From the NCBI GenBank assembly GCA_020744425.1, contig JAGMUV010000014.1, positions 620,001 to 684,000 of the forward strand: a DNA stretch of 64,000 nt. The letters run 5' to 3'. The position numbers were made by a program, and so were the translations under genes. Below the pieces are notes generated by a model. That model was not told where the DNA came from and searched no databases. It worked only from the letters and a program-made list of their open reading frames with translations. This document shows positions 1 through 11,397 of this stretch, one piece after another (position 1 is the first letter of the stretch; every line of letters begins with the position of its first letter). This stretch comes from Dactylonectria macrodidyma (lineage: Eukaryota; Ascomycota; Sordariomycetes; Hypocreales; Nectriaceae).

Positions 1-2
1 GG

Positions 3-422
3 AATCCTCGATGCGGACACTGCGGAGAGACAGCTACAGAAGACAAGCCCCACGCAGAACCCTGTAATAAGCCAGCCAAATGCGCTAACTGCTATGGGCC
101 AGCGCCGGCAGATCACGAAAGCTGCCCTGCTAAACCCATTCGGAAGAATGGCAAGCTACAGAGGCCTACAAAGAAAGAACTGGCAGCAATCCGACGCCTC
201 AGACGCAAGCAATACCAGGCAAAAAACCTTCCTACGACTACCGGGAGTGACGAGAATACCTACAATACAACAAGCAATAATAAAGACACCGCTAGCAAAC
301 ATAGAGATATTACGGTCCCAGGCCTGCCAGTAGAAAAGACAGGAGGAGCGGAGGATGCCAACCCAGATAAAGATATGGACTTTAGGCCATTCGACAACAA
401 AGAGGACGAGCCACTAATATAA
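3..422 (+). pseudogene. LINE ORF1 (Gag-like) C-terminal part with zinc knuckles
   Basis: The open frame from base 3 to a TAA at 420-422 reads through two Cys/His clusters near its start (CGHCG, then CANCYGPAPADHESC), followed by a basic stretch rich in Lys/Arg and a polar, acidic tail. Such CCHC knuckles are typical of nucleic-acid binding ORF1 proteins of Tad1-type LINEs. The N-terminal part is cut off by the window edge. An ATG frame starting at 94 in another phase is a shadow of this reading frame. ORF2 begins 76 bases after the stop, in another frame. Confidence 0.7.
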
Positions 423-498
423 GAGACAAGATACAGACGGGCCAGACGAATGAGGAAGTCGATAACCTACACTAGCGACCCTTATGCATTCCTAGGAA

Positions 499-3400
499 AT
501 GACGAGGCGGCTTAGAACAGGCCAGCGCCGGGACCTCCAGACAGCAAAAGCCCCCCTGCACATCGCACAGGGAAACGTCGGGAAAGGGTCCGCGCAACAT
601 ACAGCATTCCTGCATCTATGCTGGGCGCAGAAAGCAGATATTATTCTTATCCAAGAGCCCTAGGTCTTGATCGACGAGAAATGCAAAATCAACACATACC
701 TAGGATATAATACATACGTTCCAGTCAACAGCTAGGGCACTACGGAAGACCGACCGCGAGTCATGACATATGTCCAGAAGGGTAGTAAGATGGACGTCTA
801 ATAGCTAAAGCCCTGGCAGTCGAGGGACCTTCTAGCTATTAAAGCAGATAGCATTACTATTATTAATATTTACAAACCAGACAGAGCCAGGCCTCAAGCC
901 CTACAGCTTCTATACGACTTCACTCCCCCACTAAACTGCATTATAGGCGGAGACTTTAACTCATACTACGAGCTATAGGAACTGGGCATAACTACGCGCA
1001 ACGATGGCAACGGCATTACTAACTGGGCTGAATCCAATGGACTGGCATTTATTGGGGAGACCGGCGTACCTACATCCCGGGCTGGACATATCATTAACCT
1101 AACCTTCTCAGACATCCTATTCGCATCGGCGAGAGTCACAGACGACCTCCTAGTAGCGAAAGACCACTCGGCTATTCTAATCACAGTCCCCCGACAATAT
1201 ATCCCACAGCCTCCCCGGACTAAAGTCTCCGTCCCCGACGAGAAGCTTGAGACCTTTGCAGGCCTAGTCAGCCTAGGGATGACAGACCTACCCTACATAC
1301 CAGCGAACGCAACGCCAGAGGAGATAGACCGACATACAGAACATATCCTCAAGGCTCTAGTAGCTGCGCTCAAGACAGCCAGGACAAAGTCGAGCAATAA
1401 AGGACACAACGCTCCATAATGGACTGAGAAATGCCAGCAAGCCCTGGCAAGGCTCAGGCGGGCAAAACGAAACATAGGATTAGAGGAGATCTGGGAAGAC
1501 TGCGAGGAACGGAGGGAGTTCCTTAGCACAGTCCGAAGAGAGAAGCTCGAATACTGGCGCAAAGTTATCGACGCAGTCGACTCGGACCAGGACCTATATA
1601 AAGTAATAAACTGGCACAAGCTGGGGCCGAACATCAAGGCCCCGGCGCTGAACATAAACGGAAAGATTGTATGGGAAAACACAGCAAAGGCAGACGCACT
1701 AAGGGAGACACTACTTGAGAGAGTTATAGACGACGAGGACCTAACAGACGATCCGTTTAAGGTCCCAGTCGTCCCAAAGGCCCAACTGCTATAGCAAGAC
1801 CATATCTCGCTAGAAGAGGCTACAGTAGCAACGATCAATGTCAAAAGCACCTCCCCAGGTACAGATAGTATTACAGTACGGCTGCTGAAAGCGAGCTGAG
1901 AACACATCCAGGAACATATCCGACGACTCTTTAAGGCCTGTCTGCAAGCAGGCCACCACCTAACCCCACTCCGGACGGCAGAGGTTATAATGCTCTGCAA
2001 GCCAGATAAGAAGAACTATACAGATCCCAGGGCATGGAGACCTATTGCTCTTCTATCCTGCATCAGCAAAGGACTGGAGAGACTCGTCGCAAGACGGATG
2101 GCAAGGATCGCCCTCCAACACACAGTAATTAGCCCTCAGCAGGCTGGCGCATTGCCAACCCGGTCGGCTACCGACCTCCTCGCGTGTCTAGTACACGAGA
2201 TCGAACATGCCCTGGAAAACGGGCTGACGGCGACAGCCGTCACCCTCGACGTGAAGGGCGCCTTCGACGCAGCTCTCAGGAGACGCCTCCAGCTCCGCCT
2301 ACAGCAACAGGGCTGGCCGACGCAACTCGTACGGTTTATCGGAACATTCATGGAGAACCGAAGCGCCAGGATCAGACTGGAAGAAACAACAACCCCCGTC
2401 CACGACATCAAGTGCGGGCTCCCCCAGGGATCCCCCGTATCCCCGATCCTCTTTCTCCTCTATATTGCGGACATCTTCCTAGACGACCCAAAGCTCTGCT
2501 TTGGATACGCAGACGATATCGCTCTATATAGGACAAGTCCATCGCTAGAGGAAAATGCCAAACTTCTTAGCAAGGACCTGACCAGCGTTATAGACTGGGG
2601 AAAGGATAACAAGGTCGCCCTAGACCTAAAGAAGGGAGAAGTAATCCACTTCAGCCGAAGATGCAAGGGACCTGCTAGGACATCAGCCCCAGATATCGTC
2701 TCTTCAAAGCATAACTATATAATCAAGCTAATAGATAAACCAGCTGTCTGATGGCTGGGTGTCTGGTTCGATAGATAACTCAAATTCAGCCACCATATTC
2801 AAGAGAGAGTAAGCAAGGCAAACAAGCTAGTCCAGCACCTCAGAAACCTGTCAAATATGAAAAGGGGACCTCCAGCGAACCTGCTACAAAAGGCTATCAT
2901 CACCTGCATAATCCTAGTCCTCCTCTACGGAGCAGAGGCCTGGTATGAAGGGCCGATAAAAGCACCCCAGCATATAGCATACGCTAGGCTCGGGAATGTA
3001 GCTACGATGCAGACAGAGGGTATTAACAGAATAGACAAGACGATTAGAAATGCAATCCGAGCGATCCTGCCGGTCTGGAAGACAACCCCAAACAACACGC
3101 TCTATTAAGACACAGGAATCCCGACAGCCCGCGTGGCTCTGGAAGACGCAAGACATCGATTCGGCCTGCGGATCCAAGCAGTATGCAAAGACCACCCCTT
3201 AGCCACAAGGGCCCAGAGAGAGATGTGGAAGAAACGCTTCCACAACCGACGCCCAGCCGGATCACTCAAGCCGCCACAGACTCGACTGTAGCGAGCCAGT
3301 ATGCTGCCAGAAACCTTCCTAAGGCCTAGACAGGCCCTAGGAAAGCGCCTGACGGCAGCCGTCTCGGTCACAAATAACATAAATAAGAAAGAGGCTGCGA

Positions 3401-4404
3401 GGAAATTCAAACAATGGCAGAAGGACCTGCCAGATACGCATCTAGTGGCCTTCTCGGACGGATCCCAAGACGAAAAAGGAGCCGTTGGATGGGGCTACGC
3501 AATCTATCGGAAGGGAAGGAAGATCGCCCAAGGCAAGGGACGCCTAGGGATAGCAGAGGTCTTCGACGGCGAGGCTGAGGGGGCAAGGAACGCCCTCAAG
3601 AGGGCCTGCCGAATAGACGCAGGAGCGCAGATACACATCTGCATCGATAATACATCCGTTATCGCTGGGCTTCTCGGCGATGCACCAGCCAGCTCGCAAG
3701 ACGCCTTCCTGGAATTCCAAGAGATCACCCAGGCGGTCGCAGTCAGTGTACGATGGGCCCCGGGGCACGAGGACATCGAGGGCAATGAGGAAGCAGACCG
3801 CCTAGCAAAAGAAGGGATAAGGATGCTAGCGGACAACCCAAACATAACTGCAACATACGCCGGCGCGAAACGAAAGATCAGAGAGACCAGAGACCGACAC
3901 TATCGGGACTGGTGGCAGGAAGCTTTCCCAAGACACAGGAGCTATCACGCCCTGGATCTCAAGACAGCTACTCTGAAATGCCCCAGGGAGCTCAGTCTGC
4001 CCCGAGACACACTCCATCACCTCCTGGCCTGCAGATCTAGCTACAGAGACTTTCAGAGCTATTATAGACGGTTCAACCATGAAGATATAACCAAATGCAC
4101 ATGCGGCAGGATCAAGACCCCTGAACACCTAGTCTTCTGCCAGAAGGTCCAGAGACTTAGGTCCCAGTGGCCCCGGCTGAAGCCAGAGCCCCAGAACGAT
4201 AGGGAATACTGGACCAGACTGATTAAACAACCAGAAAAGTTCGCAGCTTTCCTCGGGGTCACCAGATTCTACGAAAAGATATGCCCGAACCCGAGGACAA
4301 CCCAAACACAACCAAGAACAAGCCAGTCCCAGCCAAGGACAAGCCAGCCCCAGCCAGGGACAAGCCAACCCATAGAAACCCAGGAACAGGCTAGCCCTTC
4401 CTAA
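499..4404 (+). pseudogene. LINE ORF2: endonuclease, reverse transcriptase, RNase H (decayed)
   Basis: One frame runs from ATG 499 to TAA at 4402-4404 and would give about 1,300 residues. An APE-type endonuclease part (IILIQEP, then IIGGDFN) lies at about 640-1200. The reverse transcriptase covers about 1900-2700, with LDVKGAFD, GLPQGSPVSP and the catalytic FGYADDIAL. RNase H type I is at about 3430-3830 (AFSDGS, CIDNTSV, WAPGHEDIEGNEEADRLAK). A Cys/His end (CTCGRIKTPEHLVFC) and a Gln/Thr/Pro-rich tail follow. In-frame stops occur at 661, 733, 799, 802, 976, 1417, 1792, 1897, 2749, 2776, 3106 and 3289. Most fit CAR to TAR, TGG to TAG/TGA or CGA to TGA. The RNase H part alone is still open from 3301. 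Confidence 0.88.
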
Positions 4405-4711
4405 CCCTACACTCCCTAATACCCCTCCTTTCCTTTGTCATATACCTCTCTAATAAACAATAACCAAGCATACAGCTTGCTGTAGAGTCCCAGGACAGAC
4501 AGCCCCGCAAGAACCCAAGATTGGACACGAGCTCAACCGGCGGAGCTACAGGAATAACGCAACAAACACCAGTAGCCATTAGGCTTAATTTGCAGGATAT
4601 TCTTAATATGGTAATTCCATATGTACAGTATCTCTTTAGATCTAGATAGTCTCCTACACGCCCTATGCCCTTCGGGAGGCTGGGAATATCTATTCCCCCC
4701 GGCGTTAAATA

Positions 4712-4733
4712 AAAGAAGAAGAAGAAGAAGAAG
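4712..4733 (+). repeat. (AAG)n 3' tail of the LINE
   Basis: A run of AAG units after TTAAATAA marks the 3' end of the retrotransposon. The next bases are ankyrin coding sequence on the minus strand, where the tail reads as a run of leucine codons that prolongs the natural KLLL of an ankyrin helix. This gives the LINE/gene junction to within a few bases. Confidence 0.8.
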
Positions 4734-7700
4734 CAGCTTGACGATGGTCTCGTGCCCGTTCGCGGCGGTCGATAGTAGCGGCGTCCAACCATATTTATCC
4801 TTGGCCTCGACGTCGGCGCCCTTCTCAAGCAGCAGCTTGACGATGGTCTCGTGCCCTTTCCCGGCGGCCAACCATAGCGGCATCCGACCATCTTTGTCCT
4901 TGCACTCGACGTCGGCGCCCTTCTCGAGCAGCAGCTTGACGATGGTCTCGTGCCCTTTCTCGGCGGCCCACGATAGCGGCGTCCGACCATCTTTGTCCTT
5001 GCACTCGACGTCGGCGCCCTTCTCGAGCAGCAGCTTGACGATGGCCTCATGCCCTTTCCCGGCGGCCAACCATAGCGGCGTCCGACCATCTTTGTCCTTG
5101 CACTCGACGTCGGCGTCCTCGAGCAGCAGCTTGACGATGGCCTCGTGCCCTTTCCCGGCGGCCAACCATAGCGGCGTCCGACCATCTTTGTCCTTGGCCT
5201 CGACGTCGGCGCCCTTCTCAAGCAGCAGCTTGACGATGGCCTCGTGCCCTTTCCCGGCGGCCAACCATAGCGGCGTCCGACCAAATTTGTCCCTGGACTC
5301 GACGTCGGCGCCCTTCTCAAGCAGCAGCTTGACGATGGCCTCGTGCCCTTTCCCGGCGGCCAACCATAGCGGCGTCCGACCAAATTTGTCCCTGGACTCG
5401 ACGTCGGCGCCCTTCTCAAGCAGCAGTTTGACGATAGCCTCGTGCCCGTTCTCGGCGGCCCACGATAGTGGCGTTCGACCATGCTCGCTGTCTTTCGCCT
5501 CGATCTCGGCGCCCTTTTCGAGAAGTAGATTAATAACGACACGATGGCCATAGTATGACGCTAGCATGAGATCCGTAAAATACTCGGTAGCCCTCATACC
5601 TGTAGCCTCCTAAAAATTTTTAAACCATACTGAGTAGCTGTTTGAACCCGGATTACAAATTCTCAGAGCAAAGGGTATAATAGCGGCCTTATCAATGATA
5701 CTAGCCTCGCGGAAGTGAGCGCCCCAATTTTGGGCCGAGTAATCTAAGAAGGCGTGGCTGCGGACGGAGTAGCTATCGTCGGAGTCGCTGTCGTCGGAGT
5801 CGCTGTCGTAGGAGTCGCTGTCGTAGGAGTCTCTGTCGTCGGAGTCGCTGTCGTCGGGGTCGCTGTCGTCGGGGTCGCTGTCGTCGGAGTCGCTGTCGTC
5901 GGAGTGGCCAGCTTCCCCACTCAAATCTGTCGGAATGCTAACTTCGGAGTTAAAGAAGTTTAGATAGAGCACGCAGAGCTCCGCAAGAACGGTGTGTGCG
6001 TGGTGGGTAGTGATGGAGCGATGCTAGCGTAGCTCTGACGGAACAGTTGTAGGCGATATCAAATCTGCGAGGAGAAACTTACGAGCAGTTTGATGAAGGA
6101 AATAAATCTTGCTACGATGGATTGAGATGAATAATCCATACTAAGATCTGAGACGCGTCTTGAAGTCCTCGTTATCCTCTAAGTCGAGGTTGTGAATAGA
6201 CTGCGTTGTGTCGTCTATATTCATAGTAACGTTCATTTCCGAGAGGGTTAGCGGCCGGCTTGCTACTAAAATAATACTCAAGGCTTTCTGAACTATCGGA
6301 TCCTCTTTAGCCTTATTAAGAATTTGTTCATATGCCTTATTAATACTCCTCAGAAGTATTGTAATAGTAGACTCGACCCCCTTTACTATCTTTTTAAAGT
6401 CTTCTTTCTCTAAGTAATCAAATATAAGGTATACCTAGAGATAAGTGCGGTGAGTAGTCTCCTGTAGTTTTGTCTTTAGGTGGCTCTTGATTTGGGGTGA
6501 GAGGTGCTGTAGCTGATTGATCCGGCGTGTAATGACGTGATTCACCTCCTGGCTGATCGTTACTGACTCTTCCTCCCCTGGTATACAGATACTTAGAAAA
6601 GCGTCTAATAGGCTGCGGAACTTAGACACGATCTGGTCATACGGGCGGCACGTTAGAAGATACTTCAACTTACCATGGCCCAGATGGTCGCTGAGGAATT
6701 GGCTCTCCACATTCCGCATCAGGTCTGCAAACTCTGATTCAGCACATTCGTCCAGAGCATCAAGGACCATGATTACAGGTCCTGCCTGGGGATCTTTTGT
6801 AGCGTTTTATAGAACCTTCTAGAGGGATTGTATAGAGTTAATCAAACCTTATCCATCCTCGCGGAATTGTGCTATGGCATGTTCGATCAGAGACGGCTTC
6901 TGACAGAAGAGCTAGTGAAGCAGTGCGCAAAGTGCTTGCCTGACGGTGTTCTAGTCTTGGTCTTTAAAGAAGAAGTAGTAGATGGTTGTCGATCGCGGCA
7001 GGCCGTGGTCGATGAGGTACTTGGCCAGCACCGACTTTCCACAACCAGGATCCGCTGAGACCAGCAGGGGGCCAGACTCTTAGTCCAACCACGTCTGGAA
7101 GTGCTCGTGTTTGAGGAACCACATGCATGTGTGTTCAACCCTTTCTTCCACTCGGTCTTTATACCACTCGTATGTGGCGTCCCTGCTGCTGGTTGTAAGG
7201 CGGAATAGCTGGTGACACTTTTGTCGTTCCTTCTGTTCTTCTTCGGATAGCCTCTCCTTGGCTAGATCTTTCTGGGCTTGGAGATGCTCCTTTGCAATGT
7301 CACGTTGCTTCTTTGCAATGTCACGTTGCTCCTTTGCAACATCCCGGTGCTCTTCTACAACTTCTTGGAGGCCTGTACATAGGATTAATATGTATTAAGA
7401 GTATGATTCTAAACGTTAGAATTACCGGATAGCATATCGCCGATCTTCTTTTCAGCTTCAACCCTATTTAGAGCTATTCGGCAGAGAAGATCCTTCGCAT
7501 ATGCAGCAGCTACCATCACTGCATAGCCCTGCCACTCCTTATTCTTGTAGGAATCCGAGTAGTCGCATATACTATGAATGACCAGACACGGAAAGCGGTT
7601 CATTAGCCCTGCGACTTCCATCTCGAAACACAGAACGTCTTTCTCCGCTGCCAGCTGGTCTCGAGCCAAAGCGTCCTTCATTAACTGGTTTGCTAAAGCA

Positions 7701-8410
7701 ATTAGGCCATAGTGGATTGCCGGATTGTCTTCGTCCTCGGTCCTTTCGGGTCGCACTATCAGGTTTGATTGGTCATCACCACAGATTGCCGCACAGCCTG
7801 ATTCATCTTCTGGATGGACGAATCCGCTTTGATACAACCTATCGCTGCTTCGGTCCGGCTGCTTGTAGTTCTTCTGCAGTCTTGGTGTTTTCTTAAGAAC
7901 GGTGTTGATGGCGTCTTGAAGGTGATGACCTTGCTCTTCATACTGGGCTCTAAGATCATTTATAGCTGCTCGCAGGAGTCTGGGAGGCTGGTTCAAGAAA
8001 CCCGTCGTATGGAATTTCTGACCTTGAATGGTCTTTCCAAAGTCATACTGAAACACACCACCCTTTCCATCGCGAGGTGCACTGACAACGACATCACCCA
8101 GGCGGACATCGTGCTTTTGGGTTGGCGCGCCACCGCCGATTCCGACCATCAGACCAAATCTGACGTTTGGGAAGCTGTTCAGTATATCTCCTGCGACGCT
8201 TACTGCTACAGCTATTCCGTATTCCCCGTCCGGCAAGGCGGCGATGACGACATTGTGTTTCCCGATTTTGCCTAATGTATAAATATTGTCATCATTAGGG
8301 GACACATATTCGGGTTGGTCATGCTTTTCGTCGAGAAAAGCACGCGCGGCAACGTACTCGGTTCTTATAGCGCATATCCAAGCGACCGTGTAGTCGTTAG
8401 GTTGAGGCAT
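4734..8410 (-). pseudogene. NLR pseudogene: PNP_UDP, coiled coil, NACHT, ankyrin repeats
   Basis: One minus-strand frame reads from ATG 8410 to the LINE junction. Exon 1 (8410-7426) encodes a nucleoside-phosphorylase-like domain (VAWICAIRTEYVAA, GLMVGIGGGAP, LCFEMEVAGLMN). An intron at 7425-7373 (GTAATT to TACAG) follows, then a charged coiled coil and a NACHT NTPase with P-loop SADPGCGKSVL and Walker B VIMVLDALDEC. After a winged-helix-like stretch comes a Ser/Asp tandem repeat, then about eight ankyrin repeats (GRTPLWLAAGKGHEAIVKLLLE type). Stops interrupt the NACHT and linker parts (for example 7080-7082, 6951-6953, 6912-6914, 6024-6026, 5610-5612). Several fit CAG or TGG to TAG. The LINE removes the last repeats and the natural C-terminus. 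PNP_UDP-NACHT-ANK proteins are a common fungal NLR type, thought to act in non-self recognition. This copy is not functional. Confidence 0.88.
5775..5910 (-). repeat. Ser/Asp tandem repeat (GTCGTCGGAGTCGCT units)
   Basis: Fifteen-base units repeat about nine times and encode DSDDS/DPDDS/DSYDS on the minus strand, between the NACHT-associated region and the first ankyrin repeat of the NLR pseudogene. The open frame on the plus strand here (Val/Gly repeats) is a shadow of the same repeat. Confidence 0.75.
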
Positions 8411-9109
8411 GTTCACTCGCAGGATGATCCAGAGGCAGGGTGACCTACGAAGGACGATTAGTGTTTGGTTGCAGAGGTTTCTCAGAAAGATTACTTGCCC
8501 CCACCTGGACTAGTGGGATCCGCCTGCAGACCGCTGCGATTGCCAAGCACGACAACCAACCTGATAGCGTAACTTGTCCCCTCTAATCGCGGGGGTTCAG
8601 TGGGGTTTTAGGATCTGCGCCGAAGTTCAATTGACAGAGCGTACAGTACTGCAAAAAGAACCACGATTATGAAAGAAGCCACGACACTGCGACCATGGAT
8701 CAAGCAAAAAGCGGTTGGGCAACATTAGGCAGAAGCAAGTCGGTCATCTGACTCCCTCAGCTACAGGCGCTTACTCGCAATTGAATGAGCACCTCTTGCC
8801 TAATAATGTCGTTCTCATGCTGGTATGGCAGGGCGGCATGACACGCTCTTCACCAATCATGCGTTATTGTTGTGTCCAGCCAGCCGTCTACAGCAACGCC
8901 TCGTCTCTTCAAGTAAGGAACCTGCTTATGGGCAAATTCTCCAAGGCAGCAGGGTCGAGCACTCAAGTTCGTACTTCCCTATCGCCGACGTGTTTGGGAA
9001 CTGTCAATAGAGTTCTCCGTTCTCCATACCAGCCAGTCGAGTATGAGAGCAGCGTGGCGGCGACGCGTCGCGACACGTTCACAACCAGCCTCTACCATTC
9101 TCGCCTGCA
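8411..9109. other. No gene supported: 5' flank of the NLR pseudogene
   Basis: This stretch holds the presumed promoter of the minus-strand NLR pseudogene and sequence leading into a gene fragment on the plus strand. Plus-strand open frames here have no recognisable domain or conserved composition. I see no clear TATA box, tRNA or repeat. Confidence 0.4.
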
Positions 9110-9368
9110 TCGTACTGCACAGAGCTTCGTGACTTGGCCGCCGCAGGTTGTCGAGTCACGGCCTGCATTGAGGAGGAGCTCGACCTGGAGCGGCTGGCCA
9201 GCATTCACAGCTGACTCTGGGTCACGACCTGACCCATACCGCTGCGTCTGCTCCACTACCGGCTCGTGCCCGGTCGGGAGATCTTCATCACGGAGTGTAT
9301 GGGCCTGGATCTCGTCTGGCCAACGGGCAGATGTTCCTCAAGCCCTCTTTATACTTTCCACCCTAACC
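9110..9368 (+). pseudogene. Gene fragment resembling a fungal membrane-protein family (DUF6601-like)
   Basis: In one plus-strand frame the sequence reads YCTELRDLAAAGCRV, then IEEELDLERLASIHS, a TGA, another TGA, and then LLHYRLVPGREIFITECMG followed by DLVW. A frameshift then leads to GQMFLKP. This run of motifs resembles the start of a family of fungal proteins that I recall as DUF6601. Two stops and a frameshift show it is a decayed fragment without start or end. The family name is from memory and could be wrong. Confidence 0.35.
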
Positions 9369-9633
9369 TCGTTTTAGACCTGATGTTGCGCGCGGTGGCG
9401 AGCGTCAGCACGGCTGGCGGCAGTGGATGCATGGATTAAAAGTGCAGAACGGGCACACCTAGGCAATTAGGGTCACGAAATAGAAGGTTGATCATGATTC
9501 TACGCGTTTTTGGGACAGCAGATTAGCATTACGAAACAGAGCGCCTCTGTGCCTGTGTGCTGCCAGCAGCTGTGTCAGTGTCACGAACTTCACTGGTACG
9601 GTCGCTCATTAGATAAGGTCCAATAAAGTGCAA

Positions 9634-10071
9634 ATGGCCAAATCACACATCCCACTACCAAGGTCACCACGGTTCATAACGGCCTATGAGAATGCGACGA
9701 GGAAGTCTTTTACAGACCGCAACATACGTGCCGGCTTCAGAGGTGCCGGTGTGTGGCCAATTAACAAGCAGAAGCTACTGGATGAGGTCGTTGAACTGGA
9801 GACATATTCTGATGACTGTCCGCCAGAAGGGACTAGTCTAGTACACGTTATATCGAGACATGGAGTGGCAGGAGCGTTAGGGGCCATTTTGAAAACGGCA
9901 GACCAAGTTGGCCTTAATATCGACACCGAAGACATGTGGGGCCGGACGCCGCTATTGTGGGCCGCCGAGCAAGGGCACGAGGCCGTCGTACGGCTGCTGC
10001 AAGTCCATATTGCTCAACCTTCATCGACGACGTTGCGCCGACCTCCACCCAACCCCACCACCTACTTCTGA
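9634..10071 (+). pseudogene. Chimeric fragment: pogo-like transposase end joined to NLR/ankyrin piece
   Basis: The first 50 or so codons (FITAYENATRKSFTDRNIR, then GFRGAGVWPINKQKLL) match the C-terminal pattern of pogo/Fot-type DDE transposases. Without a break the frame continues into YSDDCPPEGTSLVHVISRHG, then GRTPLLWAAEQGHEAVVRLL, which closely parallels YSDDCPPEGTNMIHLVSR and the first ankyrin repeat of the large NLR at 19642-25558. The frame ends soon after in a Pro/Thr-rich tail at TGA 10069-10071. It looks like a piece of an NLR paralogue captured next to or by a transposon remnant. A new functional gene is possible but unproven. Confidence 0.6.
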
Positions 10072-10221
10072 GCTTCGTTTATATACCCTGTTATCTCTAG
10101 CTAGTAGAGCCTACTGGAAACTGCTTAAGGTCATTTCGAATGTTAGATATTCATTAGTACTTCAAGTTGATTAGTTTCCCTAGTGTTAGTCCCATTTTGC
10201 CATTGACATATGCAATTACCC

Positions 10222-10378
10222 AGCGTCACGAGCTGTGACTCAGGGTATTCGATCAGGAAACATCTCACGTGTTTGCGCAAAAATTTGCCGGCAACGCCTA
10301 GGCCTCCGCTAAGCATTGGCATCTTGAACTTCCTGGTTGATCAAGAATGGCTGTGTCTTCTCAAAATGGTCTGATATG
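10222..10378 (+). repeat. Segmental repeat, copy 1 (partner at 18064-18211)
   Basis: About 150 bases, beginning AGCGTCACGAGCTGTGACTC and ending near TCTCAAAATGGTCTGATATG, recur in the same orientation at 18064-18211 with scattered substitutions and one small indel (CTAGGCCTCCG in copy 1). On the minus strand both copies can be read as a short piece resembling HFEKMQPFLINQEVQDANA, so this may be a duplicated gene fragment. Confidence 0.75.
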
Positions 10379-11397
10379 GCCCCGTATGCTTCTAAAAGCG
10401 CTCAGCTTTGAATTGCGGAGTAGCCTCCGTGTTTTCAGTTTCCTCTTTGTCCCTTAACCCCACAGTACTAGCACAAGCCTTCCCCCCGATCCCACAGGTG
10501 AGCCCGATCCCCTCCCATCCCGTCCACAGCGTAATCAGGCGTAAGTGCAATCGTTCTGGCAGAATGGTTTACGCCAACCTTGACCCAGGCTCACTCAGTT
10601 GGATTCTTCCAGTGCGCCATATAGCCACAAAGAATCGGGTGTGCGAGAGACGGTATATCTTGGTCAGGCGGCTCAAACGAAGCCCTCCGTAGATGGATCG
10701 TGTGTGGTCTTGGGTAGATGTGCTCTGTGTCGAGCTACCTGACAAAGGTTCTCCAGGCTAGCGGGATTACCTCGGATATAAGTCAGGACAGGGTGGGGCC
10801 GCACCCTCAGTAGACTCTGGGAGCAATGGAGTGCTCATGGAGATGGAACACTGAAGATGTCTTATCTCTCACTAATTCCTGTGCTGGCGCAGCTCATATC
10901 TTAGTTAGATATGTCGAATGGGATTGCTGAGTAGAAGATGCAGCTTGAGTAAATTAATTGGCAGCTTCTCGGTCGCATAATATTACTACTGCAATACCCT
11001 GGCATGTTCTGTCGAGCCCGTTCCCAATGAATTTTGAACACGTTGGGATTGCAATTGAACATGACGCCCTCTGCCGGCCGCATCAAGCTCGTCGGTTCTT
11101 GTGAGTAGTGGCGCAAAATAGATATGGGACGACGAATGTAGAACAAGTTTCGATCGAAATTTCTGTCTAATCTACGGAAACCAGCTGCAAATCTATCCGC
11201 TAAATCGCTCGCATGCTCCAGCCGTCTGTACAGATCGCAGAACCAACTATTTGTGTCAACCAACACATGAGCCAACCATTTTCCTTTCCCGAAATGAACA
11301 TTCTATCCTTTGTATACGGTGTCTCAAATGATGCAATGCAGTGAGGAAAGGATACCCAAACCCCCTTTTCGGCAGGCGCCCAATGTCAATGCAGTCT
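10379..11397. other. No gene supported
   Basis: Several short open frames occur on both strands (for example 10408-10692 plus and 10901-11275 minus), but none shows a domain, a signal peptide or a convincing splice pattern. The part next to 11397 is the 3' flank of the zinc-finger gene on the minus strand. Confidence 0.4.

Larger units (their letters stand above)
1..4733 (+). mobile_element. Tad1-like LINE retrotransposon, 3' part
   Basis: A non-LTR retrotransposon enters from the left window edge. In order it holds the end of ORF1 with CCHC zinc knuckles, ORF2 with endonuclease, reverse transcriptase and RNase H domains, a C-terminal Cys/His motif, a 3' UTR of about 300 bases and an (AAG)n tail at 4712-4733. 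This layout is that of fungal Tad1/I-type LINEs. The tail abuts ankyrin codons of the minus-strand NLR pseudogene, so the element sits inside that gene. ORF2 has about a dozen in-frame stops, nearly all explainable by C-to-T or G-to-A change, so this copy is dead. The 5' end lies outside the window. Confidence 0.9.

Noticed and set aside
4621..5553. Long plus-strand open frame opposite the ankyrin repeats
   Set aside because: It is the antisense shadow of the ankyrin repeats. Its repeated Ser/Phe/Pro composition follows from the repeat units, and the minus-strand frame has the real domain pattern.
5754..5963. Val/Gly repeat open frame on the plus strand
   Set aside because: Shadow of the Ser/Asp coding repeat of the minus-strand NLR pseudogene.
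8715..9377. Plus-strand open frame of 220 codons
   Set aside because: Ser/Arg-rich without a domain. Another frame inside it shows the better protein-like motifs of a decayed gene fragment.
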